From contig JAIXMP010000037.1 in the NCBI GenBank assembly GCA_025677815.1, forward strand, positions 349,036 to 413,035: a stretch of DNA of 64,000 nt, given 5' to 3'. How positions within the stretch are numbered: position 1 is the stretch's first letter; every line of letters starts with the position of its first letter. The notes below the pieces were generated by a model. The model was not told the origin of the DNA, did no database searches, and saw nothing but the letters and a program-made list of their open reading frames with translations. This document shows, piece after piece, positions 1 through 12,776 of the stretch. The stretch comes from Phascolomyces articulosus (taxonomy: Eukaryota; Mucoromycota; Mucoromycetes; Mucorales; Lichtheimiaceae). The translations under genes and the position numbers were made by a program.

Positions 1-1
1 T

Positions 2-1782
2 GTACTCACAGCCATGGTGGTTAGTACGGATTGGATAGAACAGCAATTTCCTGCAAGTGCTAATATTTGTATTGTACTTCATGGTCGTCCTGTAAGTTGA
101 TAAAATAAGATTTAATTCGGACACAAGCAGCATCAATTGGGAGAAATAATAAAAAAACATATCCTTATTATATATATATCGCTAGGCAATGTCACGTCAA
201 ATGTCATCCAATCGTATATTCATCATGCCTCCAATGAAGGATGACAAATTCGGTGTTTTTCATCCCAAACTCATGTTATTAGTTCATGAATCTTCGTTAA
301 GGGTGGTGATTGGTTCAGCCAATTTGGTAAATATTTTTTATACTATCAAAATCCAATTTCCTAGACACATATTGAATGATAAAAATATTTAGGAACCCTA
401 TGATTATAAAGACCTTGAAAATGTTGTGTTTATACAAGATTTTCCGTTGCTCAAAACAAAACCGTTGGATTCAAAAACACAACTGAAACCCTTCGCACGA
501 GAAATTTACGATTTATTGGGACATATGCAAGTACCCTCTTCAGTACAAGCAGAGCTTTTCAAATATGACTTTTCCCGCGCCAAAGCCCATATTGTTGCAT
601 CTGTTTCAGGTGTTTTTGAAGGCGATCAATATAGCAGATATGGTCACGCTCGACTTGCAAAAGTAATAAAGGAGCTAGGCGCGGCGGATCCAAATCGTCC
701 CCCGCAAGTAGAAATGCAAGTAAGTTATCGTGGAGTGAAAGAGAAACTGGGTGGAAAAGGTGGGGAACAATGATCCCGCATTTAACCTTTGTCTAATAAT
801 GAGTGTATATTTCAGACGTCATCCTTAGGTGGTCTAAATGTTTCTTATTTGAATGAATTATATCGGTCATTTTCAGGCATTGAACCTTATGCAAATGGTA
901 GTAAGCCTCCACGACAAACAAAATCAGGTACACTTCCTCCGATTGATGTTATATACCCTACGACAGATACAGTGAACGATAGTAGACTTGGACCACCGGT
1001 ATGTTTTTATATGATTTGAAGAAGACAGTTGGAAGTAATATATTTTGAAGATTCTCTGGAGAAAAGTGTATGACTTATTTCATTTATATGGTTAAACAGG
1101 GTGCCAGCACGATATGTTTAAATACGAGTTCATGGAGAAAACCAACGTTTCCAAAACAAGTAATGTGTGATGCTATCAGTCACCGACCAGGAACATTGAT
1201 GCATTCCAAAGTATATATATATAGGAGTTTATAAATGGATTAGTAATAAGGAATAGGGATAAGAATATGAGATCCATTGGATGGATGCATGTTGATCTTC
1301 CCTTTTTTTTAGTATATCGTCACAACTTTAAAATCCAACAAAACGACACCGTCATCTTCATCCTCATCTAAAAGTGATGATACTACAGCAACAAATAACA
1401 AAGAATTAAAAGGATGGGTTTACTGTGGGTAGGTTAAATCATCCTTATTCATTGTAACCATTATTACGAAGAAAAGAAAATGGTTAATTTATTTTTTCAT
1501 TGACATAATCTAGGAGCCACAATGCAACCATGGCAGCATGGGGCAAGTTATCGATCTCGAAAGACACCAAAAAACCAAAAATGGCTATCAAGTAAGTATG
1601 TGGATGACGACTTTGTTTTATATTTTTTTCTGCATATCTAATCATATTTTATGGATAGCAATTGGGAATTGGGTGTTGTTATTCCATTATACGAAGATTC
1701 GGATATTCCGGTCACATACCGGCGACCTCCTCCTCGATACAAGCCATCTCAAAATGCATGGACGCAGGATATGAGTTGGTGA
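2..1782 (+). CDS. TDP1: Tyrosyl-DNA phosphodiesterase 1 (5' partial)
   Basis: Tdp1 hydrolyses the phosphotyrosyl bond left by stalled topoisomerase I on 3' DNA ends, in the nucleus. Eight exons are visible: 2-91, 186-326, 393-719, 816-998, 1100-1210, 1313-1428, 1514-1591 and 1659-1782; all junctions keep frame. The first HKN motif is FHPKLMLL followed by IGSANL; the second is MHSKYIV followed by GSHNATMAAWG, so both catalytic His/Lys pairs and the Asn residues are present. NNWELGVVIP near the end is the typical Tdp1 C-terminal block. A Ser/Thr/Asn-rich insert lies between HSKYIV and GWVYCGSHN. The start and the N-terminal part lie left of the window. Family assignment is firm; the gene looks intact as far as visible. 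Confidence 0.9.
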
Positions 1783-4700
1783 CCATGTTATTTCATGATA
1801 TGGATCGTTGATGAAAATTATAGATATATGTATACCTCAATGGCTGACTGTTAATTTGTATAGTGGTATTTGAAATAAAAAGATGGTGAGGATGGAGCAG
1901 AAATATGGAATTAAGCGTCTTGGGAATATATATTGAGAATAATATATAGTTCACTACTACATGATGGTTACCATACTAGGTTTTTTAATTATTTAATTAT
2001 TGACCCATGATGATTCTTAACTTCAATATCTTAAATCTTCTACTTCTGCTCTTGTATTATCATCCAAATCGGAAGTATTAATGCTGGAGGGTATAATACA
2101 CAATGGGGAAATCTATATACTATATGGTAAGGGGTGTATGGGGATAGGATACTATAAATCACGGCTGTATACGTAATAATCATTCTTTTAAAGAAAAGTA
2201 AAAAATAAAGATGAAATACCCTATCTTCGTCATTATGAATAACCTTTCAATACCCTTTGGCTGTAGGGCAATCTCCCATTTTCCGTTTGAAGTTGTATCA
2301 CAAATTCACACGTAAAATGAATAAAAGTAATAATGTGCTGCTAAAACCAAACAAGCATTATTTCATTTTCCTTGTTTTTCTTTGGTTTGCTCCTATTTAC
2401 ATGAATATAATGCGACACCTCCTGTCGTTAACAGTAGCATATGAAAATACTAATGCCTAATGAATATATTTTAATGTTGCTATATATTTATTTAGTGTAT
2501 TTATTACTTGTGTATACATAACGAAACATAAAATGATTCCTTATTCTACTATTGAATGAGGTATTAAACTTCTTTCACTATATTTTTTTCTACTTCATGT
2601 GTTTGAAATCAGTATATACAAAGGTATTTAACTATGTAAAATGATGTTTATACGATACGAATTACAAAAAAAAATCCTGAAAAATAAAACCAAGAATTTG
2701 TTATTCCTGTATTAAAAATCACCAATTGTCAGTCTCTTATCGTCTGGTTCACTCATCATTATGAAGATAGCAGCATTATGAAAGCAATAATACCTCGTGT
2801 ACTGTGACTACAAGGTAGAAGATTAACATAGTAGTACTCCACCAGATTTTTCAAATTAGGCTACAACAGTTACTATGGGTGTAACCCAGCACTTTTTTCA
2901 TGAATCTGCTTGTTTTGTTAAAAAGAGGCGCATAATTATATTCTAATTTTCGCAACCACGGCATGTATACTAAAATAAGATTCGTCATCCAAAACCAAAC
3001 TTATCGAGCGAGAGAGAAAAATAAGGCATCGATTACAAATATATTTTTTATTACATGTTTCCAAGTATGACAAAATCAGCAAATCCCTGATGTGTGGGGA
3101 AAGATAGTAATAATGCGTGATAATCTGCAGGCAATTAAATAACCAACTGTTTAATACCTAGATTTTTAAACACTAAATATTCTTTATGTAACAGCAGTTT
3201 ATTTGATACACGCGTATACTACATTAACATGATGATAGATCACAATATTCATACACGCACTAGTAAATAAAATGTATACTTTTTCATATTAAAGGACCCT
3301 CCTGTGCCAGTCAAAAGCAGAGAAAGGAAGAGAAAAAAAAGAGCGCGCAAGAGGCTTTTCACACAACCGGGAAGAATTTTTAACGTAAATAGTAGGGTGG
3401 GATAGCAGGTCATATGATTAATTTCACTTTCCAATGTCTAGAAAAAAAAAGTATTCAACTTTCCGAGACCAAAAAATTCTGCGATTGGATCAGAATTTAT
3501 CCCGTATGTACTGCACGAATCCGTAGATCTTTGAAAAAAATTACAAAGAACTTAAACTTAAATTTCTTTGTCATATCGATATTATCATTTATTTATGTAT
3601 TATATTGAACACAAAATTATCTTCAGATACTAATGATACTTAAGAGGGTGCATTGTGTAGCAGATATAAATACCTTATGGCTACTTATGTAATCAAACAA
3701 ATACTACTACAGTCGGATCAGACTATATGAAGAAGTAAACACTAAACCTCGACTACAATTAGACTAAACTTTTTGATTATTTTATGCAGCAAAGATTAAG
3801 ATTGTCATTTACATATGTAATCTAACATACCGTGCGAATTTGCACACGCAATCAAGAAATACGATCTCCAACTAACAGCTTACCACGCCAGTTTTCCGAA
3901 ATAGTTACTTGTTGAGAAATACTAGATCACAGGACTTAATCAAAATGGCATCACCAAATATTACGGCCTCCACCGAACCAGGCATTATGACATTAACATC
4001 GATAATTCATAGGAAAACCAGTGGCGCAACGATAACATTGGGATATATACTTTGTTATTCTTGACAATATAATGACTTGGTATTTAAGCAGAAGTCAATA
4101 ATATATATATATATCTTGGTAAATGACAATGACACTGCTCAAGACAAGGTAATATAGTAAAGTGTCTTTTTTCGTCAAATATGATAAAAAACACTCTTTT
4201 AATTTCGGATTATGGTTTCCGAAGTATATAAACACATGATAACAAGCTTAATCTTCTAAAACTTGTCCCACATAATTGGGCTGCTTTGTAGAAAAATAGC
4301 TTTAAAATCCATAGCACCAACGACAGTATGAGTCTAACATATTACTATATCATAACATTACTGCAACTATACATCTTGTGATTTTTATTATATACAATAT
4401 TTTGATTATGAGATGTTGATGAATTATGTTACCGAATACCATTTAAATATCACCATATATCGATAAACGTAATACGTTTGTTTTTCTAATAAAAAGTAAA
4501 ATTTTATATGTATAATAATGATTTATAGCTTGTTAATTTATCCCGCCATACATAGAATCTAAATCAGGCATTCTCAGCATCTCCAGACTATTCCTTCTTT
4601 CTGTCAGACAAGTATAATGACTTGAACCTTCAAAAAAAAAAATAGAAAGCCAGGATTCCGTCTAAATATGATGTATTACATATATATTAAATGGTGATAT

Positions 4701-5086
4701 CTACTTTTTTTGTGGGAGAAGGCGAATAATACATTGGAAAGTTCTGATATGGTGCTACAACAAAACACATTTTTAAAAGTGATTTGGACAACACATGATG
4801 ATGTAATATATCACATATAGAAAATATAGAGCTGGGTTTTTGACCATATTCTCCAATATTTATGTGTCCAGTAATTCTATTTAATATATACTGCATCCAT
4901 GAACATACCACACACTTTTAAAACTTGAGAAATAATATCAGAAAAGGTGGGAAAAGTATAAATAAGGAAGATTACACCAGATGTCTTATATTCTCTCTTT
5001 CTCTTCTTTGACTTTATCATCGTCAAGCTTTTCATTTCTTTTCTAGTTTAATTATTGGTCCATCTTTCTTCTCGAGTAGTATTACA
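1783..5086. other. Long AT-rich spacer, no gene recognised
   Basis: This 3.3-kb stretch holds only short ORFs on both strands (for example near 2257-2460, 3249-3434, 3414-3608 and 4687-4911) without recognisable motifs, splice-consistent extensions or codon bias. It contains the 3' end of the TDP1 unit and, at its right end, the promoter of the first MFS permease. Homopolymer runs and short TA runs are common. I see no tRNA or transposon signature. Confidence 0.6.
4957..4964 (+). promoter_or_regulatory. Probable TATA box of the MFS permease gene
   Basis: TATAAATA lies about 120 bp upstream of the permease ATG at 5087 and is followed by a pyrimidine-rich leader (CTCTCTTTCTCTTCTTTG), a common promoter layout in fungi. 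Inferred from sequence only. Confidence 0.4.
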
Positions 5087-7275
5087 ATGGATTCCATGAC
5101 CAAGGGTAGTGATCAAGGCTCTTCATCCGATGCCAAATTCAGTTCTTCGTCTGCTCCTTTAGATCCACAGAAAGAAAGCGCTCCATACATTGATCCCATT
5201 ATTGAAAAACGTTTGGTACGGAAGCTCGATCTTAGAATGTTACTCTGGTCATTTATTGCATATTTTGCAAACTTATTGGATCGAAACAATCTGCGTAAGA
5301 TTTAGTTATAAATTTATTATTTAATTAATATTTGTTGAAATATACTCCTAGCAGTAGTCCAAGGATTTTAATAATGATTAATTGTATGATTTAATAGAAA
5401 ATGCCTTTACTATGGGTATGAAAGATGATTTAGACTTGAATAACGTTGCCTATAACTGGGCAACCACGATGTTCTTTATTGGTTATGTTGTGTATGTATT
5501 AACTCATAATTTTATTATTATTATTATATATATATATAAATGAAGACGCATGACTGAATGGCATTGGCCTAATATATGATATGCTTTTCTTTTAATAGAT
5601 TACAAATTCCTGGTAATATTATTATTACCAAATTTTCGCCAAGGTTGTTACTTCCATCCGTGGTCATTACTTGGGGTGCTGTAGTAAGCTTTATGGCATT
5701 GATTAATGACTACAAGGCACTCTGGGGTCTTCGTTTATGTCTTGGTCTTGCAGAGGTATTAAAATTACGTATTACCATATGGTGTTGCTGTATTTTTAAA
5801 TTTTTATAATTAAGCAACTCTATCGAATTAATACTCTCGTCATTTTTTAGGCTGCATTTTATCCTGGTATGATTTTTTTATTAGGGAGCTGGTATACTTC
5901 TGAGGAGTTAGGAAAACGTACCATGTTTTTTGCAACTGGAAATCAAGTTTCTGGTGCCTTTGGTGGATTAATTGCTGGTGGTAAGCTTAAGTTACTTGGA
6001 GCGTGTCAAGTGAACAAAACTTTGGATTTGAATAAACCTAAAAAATAGAGGAAATACAGGAATTGCAGATTCAATGCATGGAGCTGGTGGTCTTCCAGCA
6101 TGGAAATGGTTATTCATCATTGAAGGATTAATTGGCGTGGTTGTTGGAATAATGGGCTATTTTCTTTTACCAAACTTTCCACACAATACAAAATGGCTTA
6201 CGGAGGAAGAATGTAAACTTGCGGTTTCAAGAGTTCAAGATCAAGGCAAACAAGTTATTTCCAAAGCATATTCGTGGAGAACGTATGTATTTAATTATAT
6301 AGTCATTGAAATAATAGAAATATTTAAATGTATAAGCAAATTTTATATTATATAATCAATTCAATGCTTACCACTTTTATTGCTGCCGATGCCATTTACT
6401 TTATATGAATGATTTTTTTTAGTGTGGCTAATGTTATGGCAACACCTTACTCGTGGCTTATGATTATCAACTTTGCATGTATTTATATTGGAAACAACAT
6501 GTCTCTCAACTTTGCCATTATTTTACGTGAGATGGGCTATGAAGTAGCCTTTTCAAACTATATGAACACCCCGGCTTATATCTTTGGTGCTATTCTTGCG
6601 GTCTCCATTGGTTGGTCTTCTGACAAAAGAGGAGACCGTGCTTTCCATATTGCGGGTACACAGCTATGGGTTGGTATTTGGTTTTTGGTCCTTGCTGTTG
6701 TAAATCACGGAGCCAATCCTGCAGCACTTGTATTTATTGGTACATATGCAATTACCGCCAATATATCAATGACAGCACTTTGCCTTGCTTGGTCCAATGA
6801 GATATACAAAAAAGATCATAATACACGCGCTGTGGCTATTGCTTTTATAAATGCAGTAGGCAACCTGGCTCCTAATTTTGTTAATGTCAGGGCTTGGGTA
6901 TGTAGTATACATTATAGTTTATATATATTTACAATAGTAATAGTGATTAAATATGCTTTTTTTTTATTCTAGGTTGTGTCAGATGCTCCTGAATTCTGTA
7001 AGTTAACAGTATATAGTGATGCTATGTAGAAACATTTAAAAATGAAAAGGGATATTTTAAAGGAAGATGACGAAAAAGAGATTCATAAAAACTGGGAAAT
7101 TATCTAACTTTTTTTATAAGGGCTCGGAAAAATTACTTCCATGGGAATGAGTTTTGCTTCCGTATTACTTACCATTCTTATTTGGTACTTGGTTCGAATC
7201 GAATTTATGTTACCAAAGGCTACAGAGGAGAAAAAGAAAGATCAAGAAGAAATCGAAGGAAGCAACAATGCCTAA
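5087..7275 (+). CDS. MFS permease, anion:cation symporter (allantoate/vitamin permease-like) family
   Basis: A polytopic plasma-membrane transporter, 488 aa from eight exons: 5087-5294, 5398-5491, 5599-5755, 5851-5980, 6060-6282, 6423-6897, 6973-6997 and 7121-7275. The Ser-rich cytosolic N-terminus leads into TM1 (LLWSFIAYFANLLDRNN), matching the ACS-type start with the D-R-x-N motif after TM1. GLPAWKWLFIIEG and SWYTSEELGKRTMFF are conserved ACS blocks between TM4 and TM6. The C-terminus is a charged cytosolic tail. Substrate cannot be read from sequence; relatives carry organic anions such as allantoate, nicotinate, pantothenate or biotin. It is a clear paralogue of the minus-strand permease at 12777-14983, with the first five introns at identical positions and phases. 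Start chosen as the first ATG after the TATA/pyrimidine leader. Confidence 0.88.
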
Positions 7276-8468
7276 TTTTAAGATGGGGCAAAGTAAACAA
7301 ATTGATATGCAGTATAAAATAAAGTGTACATGTAATTTCTTTTTATTTAGAAGCTCTTCTTCCGAATAGATCTGACCCATCATGTATTTTTATTTAATTG
7401 TTTTATAAATATTTATACTCTTACATTTTTACTATTTCTATACGTACTTTGTATAGCTATATGATATATAAATAATAATTATTGGGTAAGTGGTTTTTCG
7501 GATTGCTATCATATTCACTGGTATGTCCTCTAAAAATGTATGAGATATGATGTTAAATCCCTTTATGTAGCAATAAGTAGTCCTGTGGAATACTGGTAAA
7601 ATAATAATTCATTACATATATATTATCGAATGGATTGTTGGAATTTTTCACAGTTACCCATTTTTACATACTCATGGATCAAACAAACCAAAAATCTTGA
7701 CTGCATGATGTGAGTACGTAGTGTCTGCAATTATATTTTATACCAGAAATTCCGATAGCTTTACTTGGTGAATATCATAGGAATATTATCCATGCGGCGC
7801 TTGCTCCGATGGGAAGGTGGGAGTAGAAAACCTAGTAGTGTACAGTGCTATGCTGCACAGACTTTCTAAAAAGCCACAGCATCCATCTGTTGTTGCCATT
7901 TATAGCAGAGGACTAGCCATTATCTTGGGAGATGTGCATCTTTGTTTTACATGTATACTTAGTTGTTGTATTGATCCTGCAGCAAATTTATTATAAATAA
8001 TACAGCCGATAATATTTTTTTTATAAATTATTACAAATTATATACTTATTGTTTAGTAGTCTATACATTGGAAAAAAAAAGATACTGAAAAGGGTTTTTT
8101 TACTATGGGAGAAACATGGTCAGAAACAAACCATCTAAACCGGAAAAGATGTAAAGCAAATGGTATAATACCAGGAATGATAGTAATAATTCATAGTTGG
8201 ATAAATCAAGGATTACATCGACTTCGCGTATATGCACTACCGGGGAGCTCATCAATATAGTATAGAGAAAAGGTTTACCCACTAGGCGGAATAGGTCTTG
8301 GAATTATCTGGGATTCTTAGTAATACAGCACTAGACCCTACCAGCCCAGCCAATGCGAGCCTCTCAACCAAGTATTTTTCCCACCTGTTCGCTTTTATAC
8401 CGCTACCCCGCTCGCGTTACCCTTGAACCCTTATTTTTTTTCTTTCTTTCGTCAACCATAAAAAAGTC
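7276..8468. other. Intergenic spacer with dehydrogenase promoter
   Basis: It separates two plus-strand genes. No conserved ORF is seen. The last 100 bp before the dehydrogenase ATG are unusually C-rich (ACCGCTACCCCGCTCGCG, about 8400) and end in a T/C-rich leader, consistent with a promoter and 5' UTR. Confidence 0.5.
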
Positions 8469-9600
8469 ATGTCACTCAAGTGGGGAATCATTGGAACTGG
8501 AAGCATTGCACATACCTTTGCCATTGGTTTAAAAGCTGCTAAAAAGGGAGAGTTGGTGGCTATTGGAAGCCGAGCTAAAGAAACCGCTGTCAAGTTTGGT
8601 TCTCAATATGGAGTACCTGAAGACAAGTGCTACGCTACCTATGCTGACCTTTTGAAGGACCCTTCAGTAGACGTTGTCTACATTTCTACTCCTCATCCCC
8701 AACATTGCGAAGTTGCCATTCAAACTGTTCAGGCCAAGAAGCATGCTCTTGTTGAAAAACCTTTTGCAATGAACGAGGAAGAAGCGACGCGTATTCTTGC
8801 AGCAGCCAAGGAAAACGACGTGTTCTTGATGGAAGCTTATATGTATCGATGCCATCCACAAACACGAAAAATTGTTGAATTGATCCAAACTGGAGCTATT
8901 GGACAAGTCAAGGTGATTCGTGCCAACTTTGCCTTTAATGGTTTCCCCTTAGGTTCCGACTCTCGATTGTGGAGAAATGAGTTGGGTGGCGGTGCGATCT
9001 TGGATATTGGTGGATGTAGGCTATTTTTTTGTAACTTTTTTTGTTGGATACATGTGTGTGAATATATGATTATATGTGAACTCAAGTGATACAAAATACA
9101 ATGGTATAGATCCCATGTCGTTTGCGCGTTTAATTGCTGGTGTTGCTAATAACCAAGGTTTCGCTAATCCAACTGAAATCAAGGCAGTTGGACACATTCA
9201 ACCTGATACCAAAGTGGACGAATGGACTATTGCATCTTTATCCTTTGATGATAAGATTTCTGCACAACTTTTCACGGGTATTTTCGCTGACACAGATAGT
9301 AGTGTGACAGTCCTTGGTAGCAAAGGATCGATTACTGCACCCAACCTATGGAGACCTGATTTACCTGCAATGGCTGCTATGAAGATTGAATTGACAGAAT
9401 ATGGTAAAGAACCAGAACAAGTTCCTTTTGATCTCCCTGAACCTAATCTTTATGCAATCGAGGCAGATGCTGTTGCAGATGCTATTTCCCAAGGTGAAAA
9501 ACAATGCAAGTATATGACCTGGGAAGACAGTATGGGTCAAATCCGTGCCGTTGACAAATGGCGTAAAGAAATTGGTTTGGTTTATCCTTCTGATAATTAA
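8469..9600 (+). CDS. Gfo/Idh/MocA-family NAD(P)-dependent oxidoreductase (dihydrodiol/xylose dehydrogenase-like)
   Basis: Predicted soluble oxidoreductase of 345 aa from two exons (8469-9015 and 9110-9600); the junction restores the family motif DIGGYPMSFARLIAG. The N-terminal Rossmann fold carries GIIGTGSIA (residues 6-14), the conserved EKP (96-98) contains the Lys used for catalysis in this family, and MEAYMYRCHP is typical of the trans-1,2-dihydrobenzene-1,2-diol dehydrogenase / D-xylose dehydrogenase branch. The C-terminal alpha/beta domain ends with KWRKEIG. Length matches the family (about 330-350 aa). It sits between two related organic-anion permeases, which could suggest a shared catabolic role, but that is only inference. 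The exact substrate is not determinable. Confidence 0.88.
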
Positions 9601-10044
9601 GTGTGTAATCATCCTTTTGTATCTTTTCCCATTTCTCTTAAAAACTATTGTTGCTTGATCCGCCTTTTCCCCCTTAGCTTTAATAAATGACACACTATAT
9701 CTAACCTCGAATTTCTCTTTCATCATATCCCCAAATAAAAATGGTAATCCATTGACTATGTTGGAAATATAATACTGGGTAACACTTTCTTTGTAAATGA
9801 TGGTAAAGGGATAATTGGGTCATGGTACATTAGATTGGAATTATCGAAGGCGTCACACTTGCTGGGTTACTGTTAATTACATTTCTTTCTCTATACTGCA
9901 TTTGATGACTCATAATAACTTGTCATGACAAACACAAAACGGAACACTTCTTGAGGCAATATATCGTCGGTATTGGTATTGCTGTCATTTTCAAACCTGA
10001 TCCTTTCTTCTTTATACTTCTTTCCTTTTGATTCATATTTCACC
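9601..10044. other. Intergenic spacer
   Basis: A short spacer between two plus-strand genes. It carries the 3' UTR of the oxidoreductase (AATAAA-like AATAAATGA near 9681) and the promoter of the eIF2B delta gene, with a CT-rich leader (CCTTTCTTCTTTATACTTCTTTCC, about 10003-10026). No ORF of note. Confidence 0.5.
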
Positions 10045-12540
10045 ATGTCCAAAAAATATCAATTGTTTCAAACGTAAGTCCGTCTGTCTTCATACCTAAG
10101 AAGCAGTGTTTGTATATTTTATGCCAAATTGAATCGTACAAGAAAAAATTTAAAAGTAACTCCGTTTCTGGTTTTTTTTTTTTTGTGTTGTTAAAAAAAC
10201 AAGTCGTCGTCAAAAGTCAAACCCTCACCAAACGCGTTTTACAAACATGGACCCAACTGCGAACAAATCTTCGGTAAAAAAAAAATAAACCATTCTATTG
10301 TTATATTAACCATATTCATTTCTGAACGAACAAGAAGCTAAAATAAATATAAATGATAGCCACTTCTTGTCCCAGGAGCGGTAGCAGCCCAAAAGCCAGT
10401 AGCAGGCTCACCCATGGGCTCGTCCTACGAAAATCAATGGCTTGCACCCGAGGAAAAGCAACGAGGCACATCGCCAGCCAATAGTCGTACAGGTAGTGAT
10501 GCCAAATCAAGTAGAGCCAGTAGTGATTCAGGTAGTCCACAAATCACACAACAAAATCCAAATCAATCACAACAGCAACCACGACCTACACCACCTCGTA
10601 AATCACAAAAGGACATGACAAAGGCTGAACGTCGTGCTCTTCAAGAACAACAAAGATTGGAAAAGCAAGGTCGAATTGCAGCTGGTTTACCAAAGTCTGC
10701 TAAAAAGGCAGCCGAGTTGGAATCAACAAATAAAAAAACTCAACAGCAACAACAGCAGCAACAACAGCAGCAACAATCTTCTGGTAACGGTGATGATAAA
10801 CAAAAGAAAAAAGCTAGAGCACCAAAGACAGATCAAAACCAAGTCCCTTGGTTGATGCATTTGGATTCTCCAAAGAGACCTGAAACCAGCGGTAATAAGG
10901 ACTTACACCCTGCAGTCTTAGCATTGGGCTTGTATTTCTCAGAACATAAAATTGTTGGTTCAAATGCCAGATGTGTTGCAATGTTGGAAACTTTCTCAAA
11001 GGTATGTACATTAATGAATGTTTTTTGAGGGAGTAAGGGGATTTATGTAAAATACTGTGTGGATGAAAGACATTTTAAAATTGTGGATAGGATTTTAGGA
11101 TCATTCGACCTATGTAACTAACCAATTATTAATATTGAATGTGGAATACCATAGGTTATTGAAGAACATCGACCCCCAGCTGATGCTACATTCGCACGAA
11201 ACATTCAAAAACACCTCGATCCACACATTGCTTATCTTTTGGGAACCCGACCAATGTCATTGAGTATGCGTGAATGTATTAGATGGTTAAAGAAGGAGAT
11301 TTCAGATATTGTAGAAGAAGATCCACCGCTTTCAGATGAAGAGGTAAAAAAAAAAATGAAATTATAGGAAATAGAATTCGGGATAGAAAAGCTATGCTGA
11401 CGATGGTACTGGACTCTTTGCTTTTGTATATATGATAGGCACGAAGTAGACTTATTGAAGCCATTGAACATTTCATCCGAGAACGTATCACTATGGCTGA
11501 TCAATTGATCGTTCAAAATGGACTGCAAAAGATTCAAGATGGAGAAGTTATTTTGACATATGGAAAATCATCCGTTGTTGAGAATTTATTATTGGAAACA
11601 AAGAAGAAAGGAATTGATTTTAGAGTTATTGTTGTTGACAGTCGTCCTTTGTTTGAAGGTATATAGATATAATATTTCTATTTCTCTGGAATTTTTTTTT
11701 TTTCGAATGAACAAGAAAGGACAATGTTATATTAAAAATATTGGGTCTTTCATTCTTGTTTGCTAATACTGATTTATTTTTAATAGGAAAACATCTTTTA
11801 CGACGGTTAGCAGCAGCTGGAATTGATTGTTCTTACTTTTTGTTGTCCAGTGTCTATGTTGCGTTACGTTCTGTAACCAAGGTGATTATGGGTGCACATG
11901 CATTACTTAACAATGGTGCTGTCTATTCCAGAGTTGGAACAGCTATGGTTGCTATGGCTGCTCGAGATAAACAAATCCCTGTTATGATTTGTTGTGAAAC
12001 ATACAAGTTTGTAAACCGTACACAAGTAGATTCTCTCGTTTTAAACGAAATTGGTATGTTTATGGTGTAAAAAGAGATGATGAACTTGAGTTTCCATTTA
12101 AAACTTACATATCCCTTCGTCGATAATGTTTTCTTTTATAGGAAACCCTGATGAGCTTGTCGATACTAAACCAGTGTTCAATTCTTGTCATCAAACCCAT
12201 CCTACACCAAACGAATCAGCATTATCTTCCTGGCGTGAGCAACCTAATTTAAGATTACTCAACTTATTATATGATGTAACACCATCAAAATACATTACAC
12301 TTGTTGTAACAGAAGTTGGTTTAATTCCTTGTACATCTGCACCAGTTGTAAGTTATTCTTTCCGTTTGATAAAGTATCAACATGAAATTTCTAGATGTCT
12401 AATGTTTTGTTTTTGTTTCAAATATAGATTTGGCGTGAGTACAAGTAAGTATATGAACAACTAAATGGTACATTGATACGCAGTTGGCTTTTTACTGATT
12501 TTTTTTTTTTAGTGAGGAATTTGGAAAACGAACAAAATAG
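10045..12540 (+). CDS. GCD2: Translation initiation factor eIF2B subunit delta
   Basis: Regulatory subunit of the cytosolic eIF2B complex, the guanine-nucleotide exchange factor for eIF2 and the sensor of phosphorylated eIF2 alpha in general amino-acid control. Nine exons: 10045-10073, 10204-10273, 10360-11001, 11155-11343, 11439-11658, 11787-12053, 12142-12347, 12428-12444 and 12513-12540, giving 555 aa. The N-terminal third is low-complexity and basic (AERRALQEQQRLEKQGR) with a run of 12 Gln encoded near 10744. The C-terminal Rossmann-like eIF2B alpha/beta/delta domain shows ILTYGKSSVVENLL, VVDSRPLFEG, MGAHALLNNGAVYSRVGTAMVA and VNRTQVDSLVLNEIGNPDEL, ending WREYNEEFGKR. The start could instead be the ATG at 10247 (MDPTANKSS), in frame within exon 2. 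The acceptor at 10358-10359 is preferred over 10374-10375 because only it keeps frame. Confidence 0.92.
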
Positions 12541-12776
12541 TAAAATAATAGTAATAATAATAAAAAAGCTGTTTAATTTACGTGTAATATTTGTACATAT
12601 ATACGCTTTGTGGAATTTCATGCAGAGATAGGGATTATATGGATCAACTTTGTATCTGGCTAAAAGTAAACGACAAGCGCTAGGAAGAAAGATTGGATAA
12701 TATTGGGAAGGTATGATATGAAATAATATTGGTTGATAGGTAGATTTTTTTAGATGAATACAAAGGGTTTAGTATT

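Noticed and set aside
9361..9726. 121-codon minus-strand ORF
   Set aside because: It is antisense to the well-supported second exon of the Gfo/Idh oxidoreductase.
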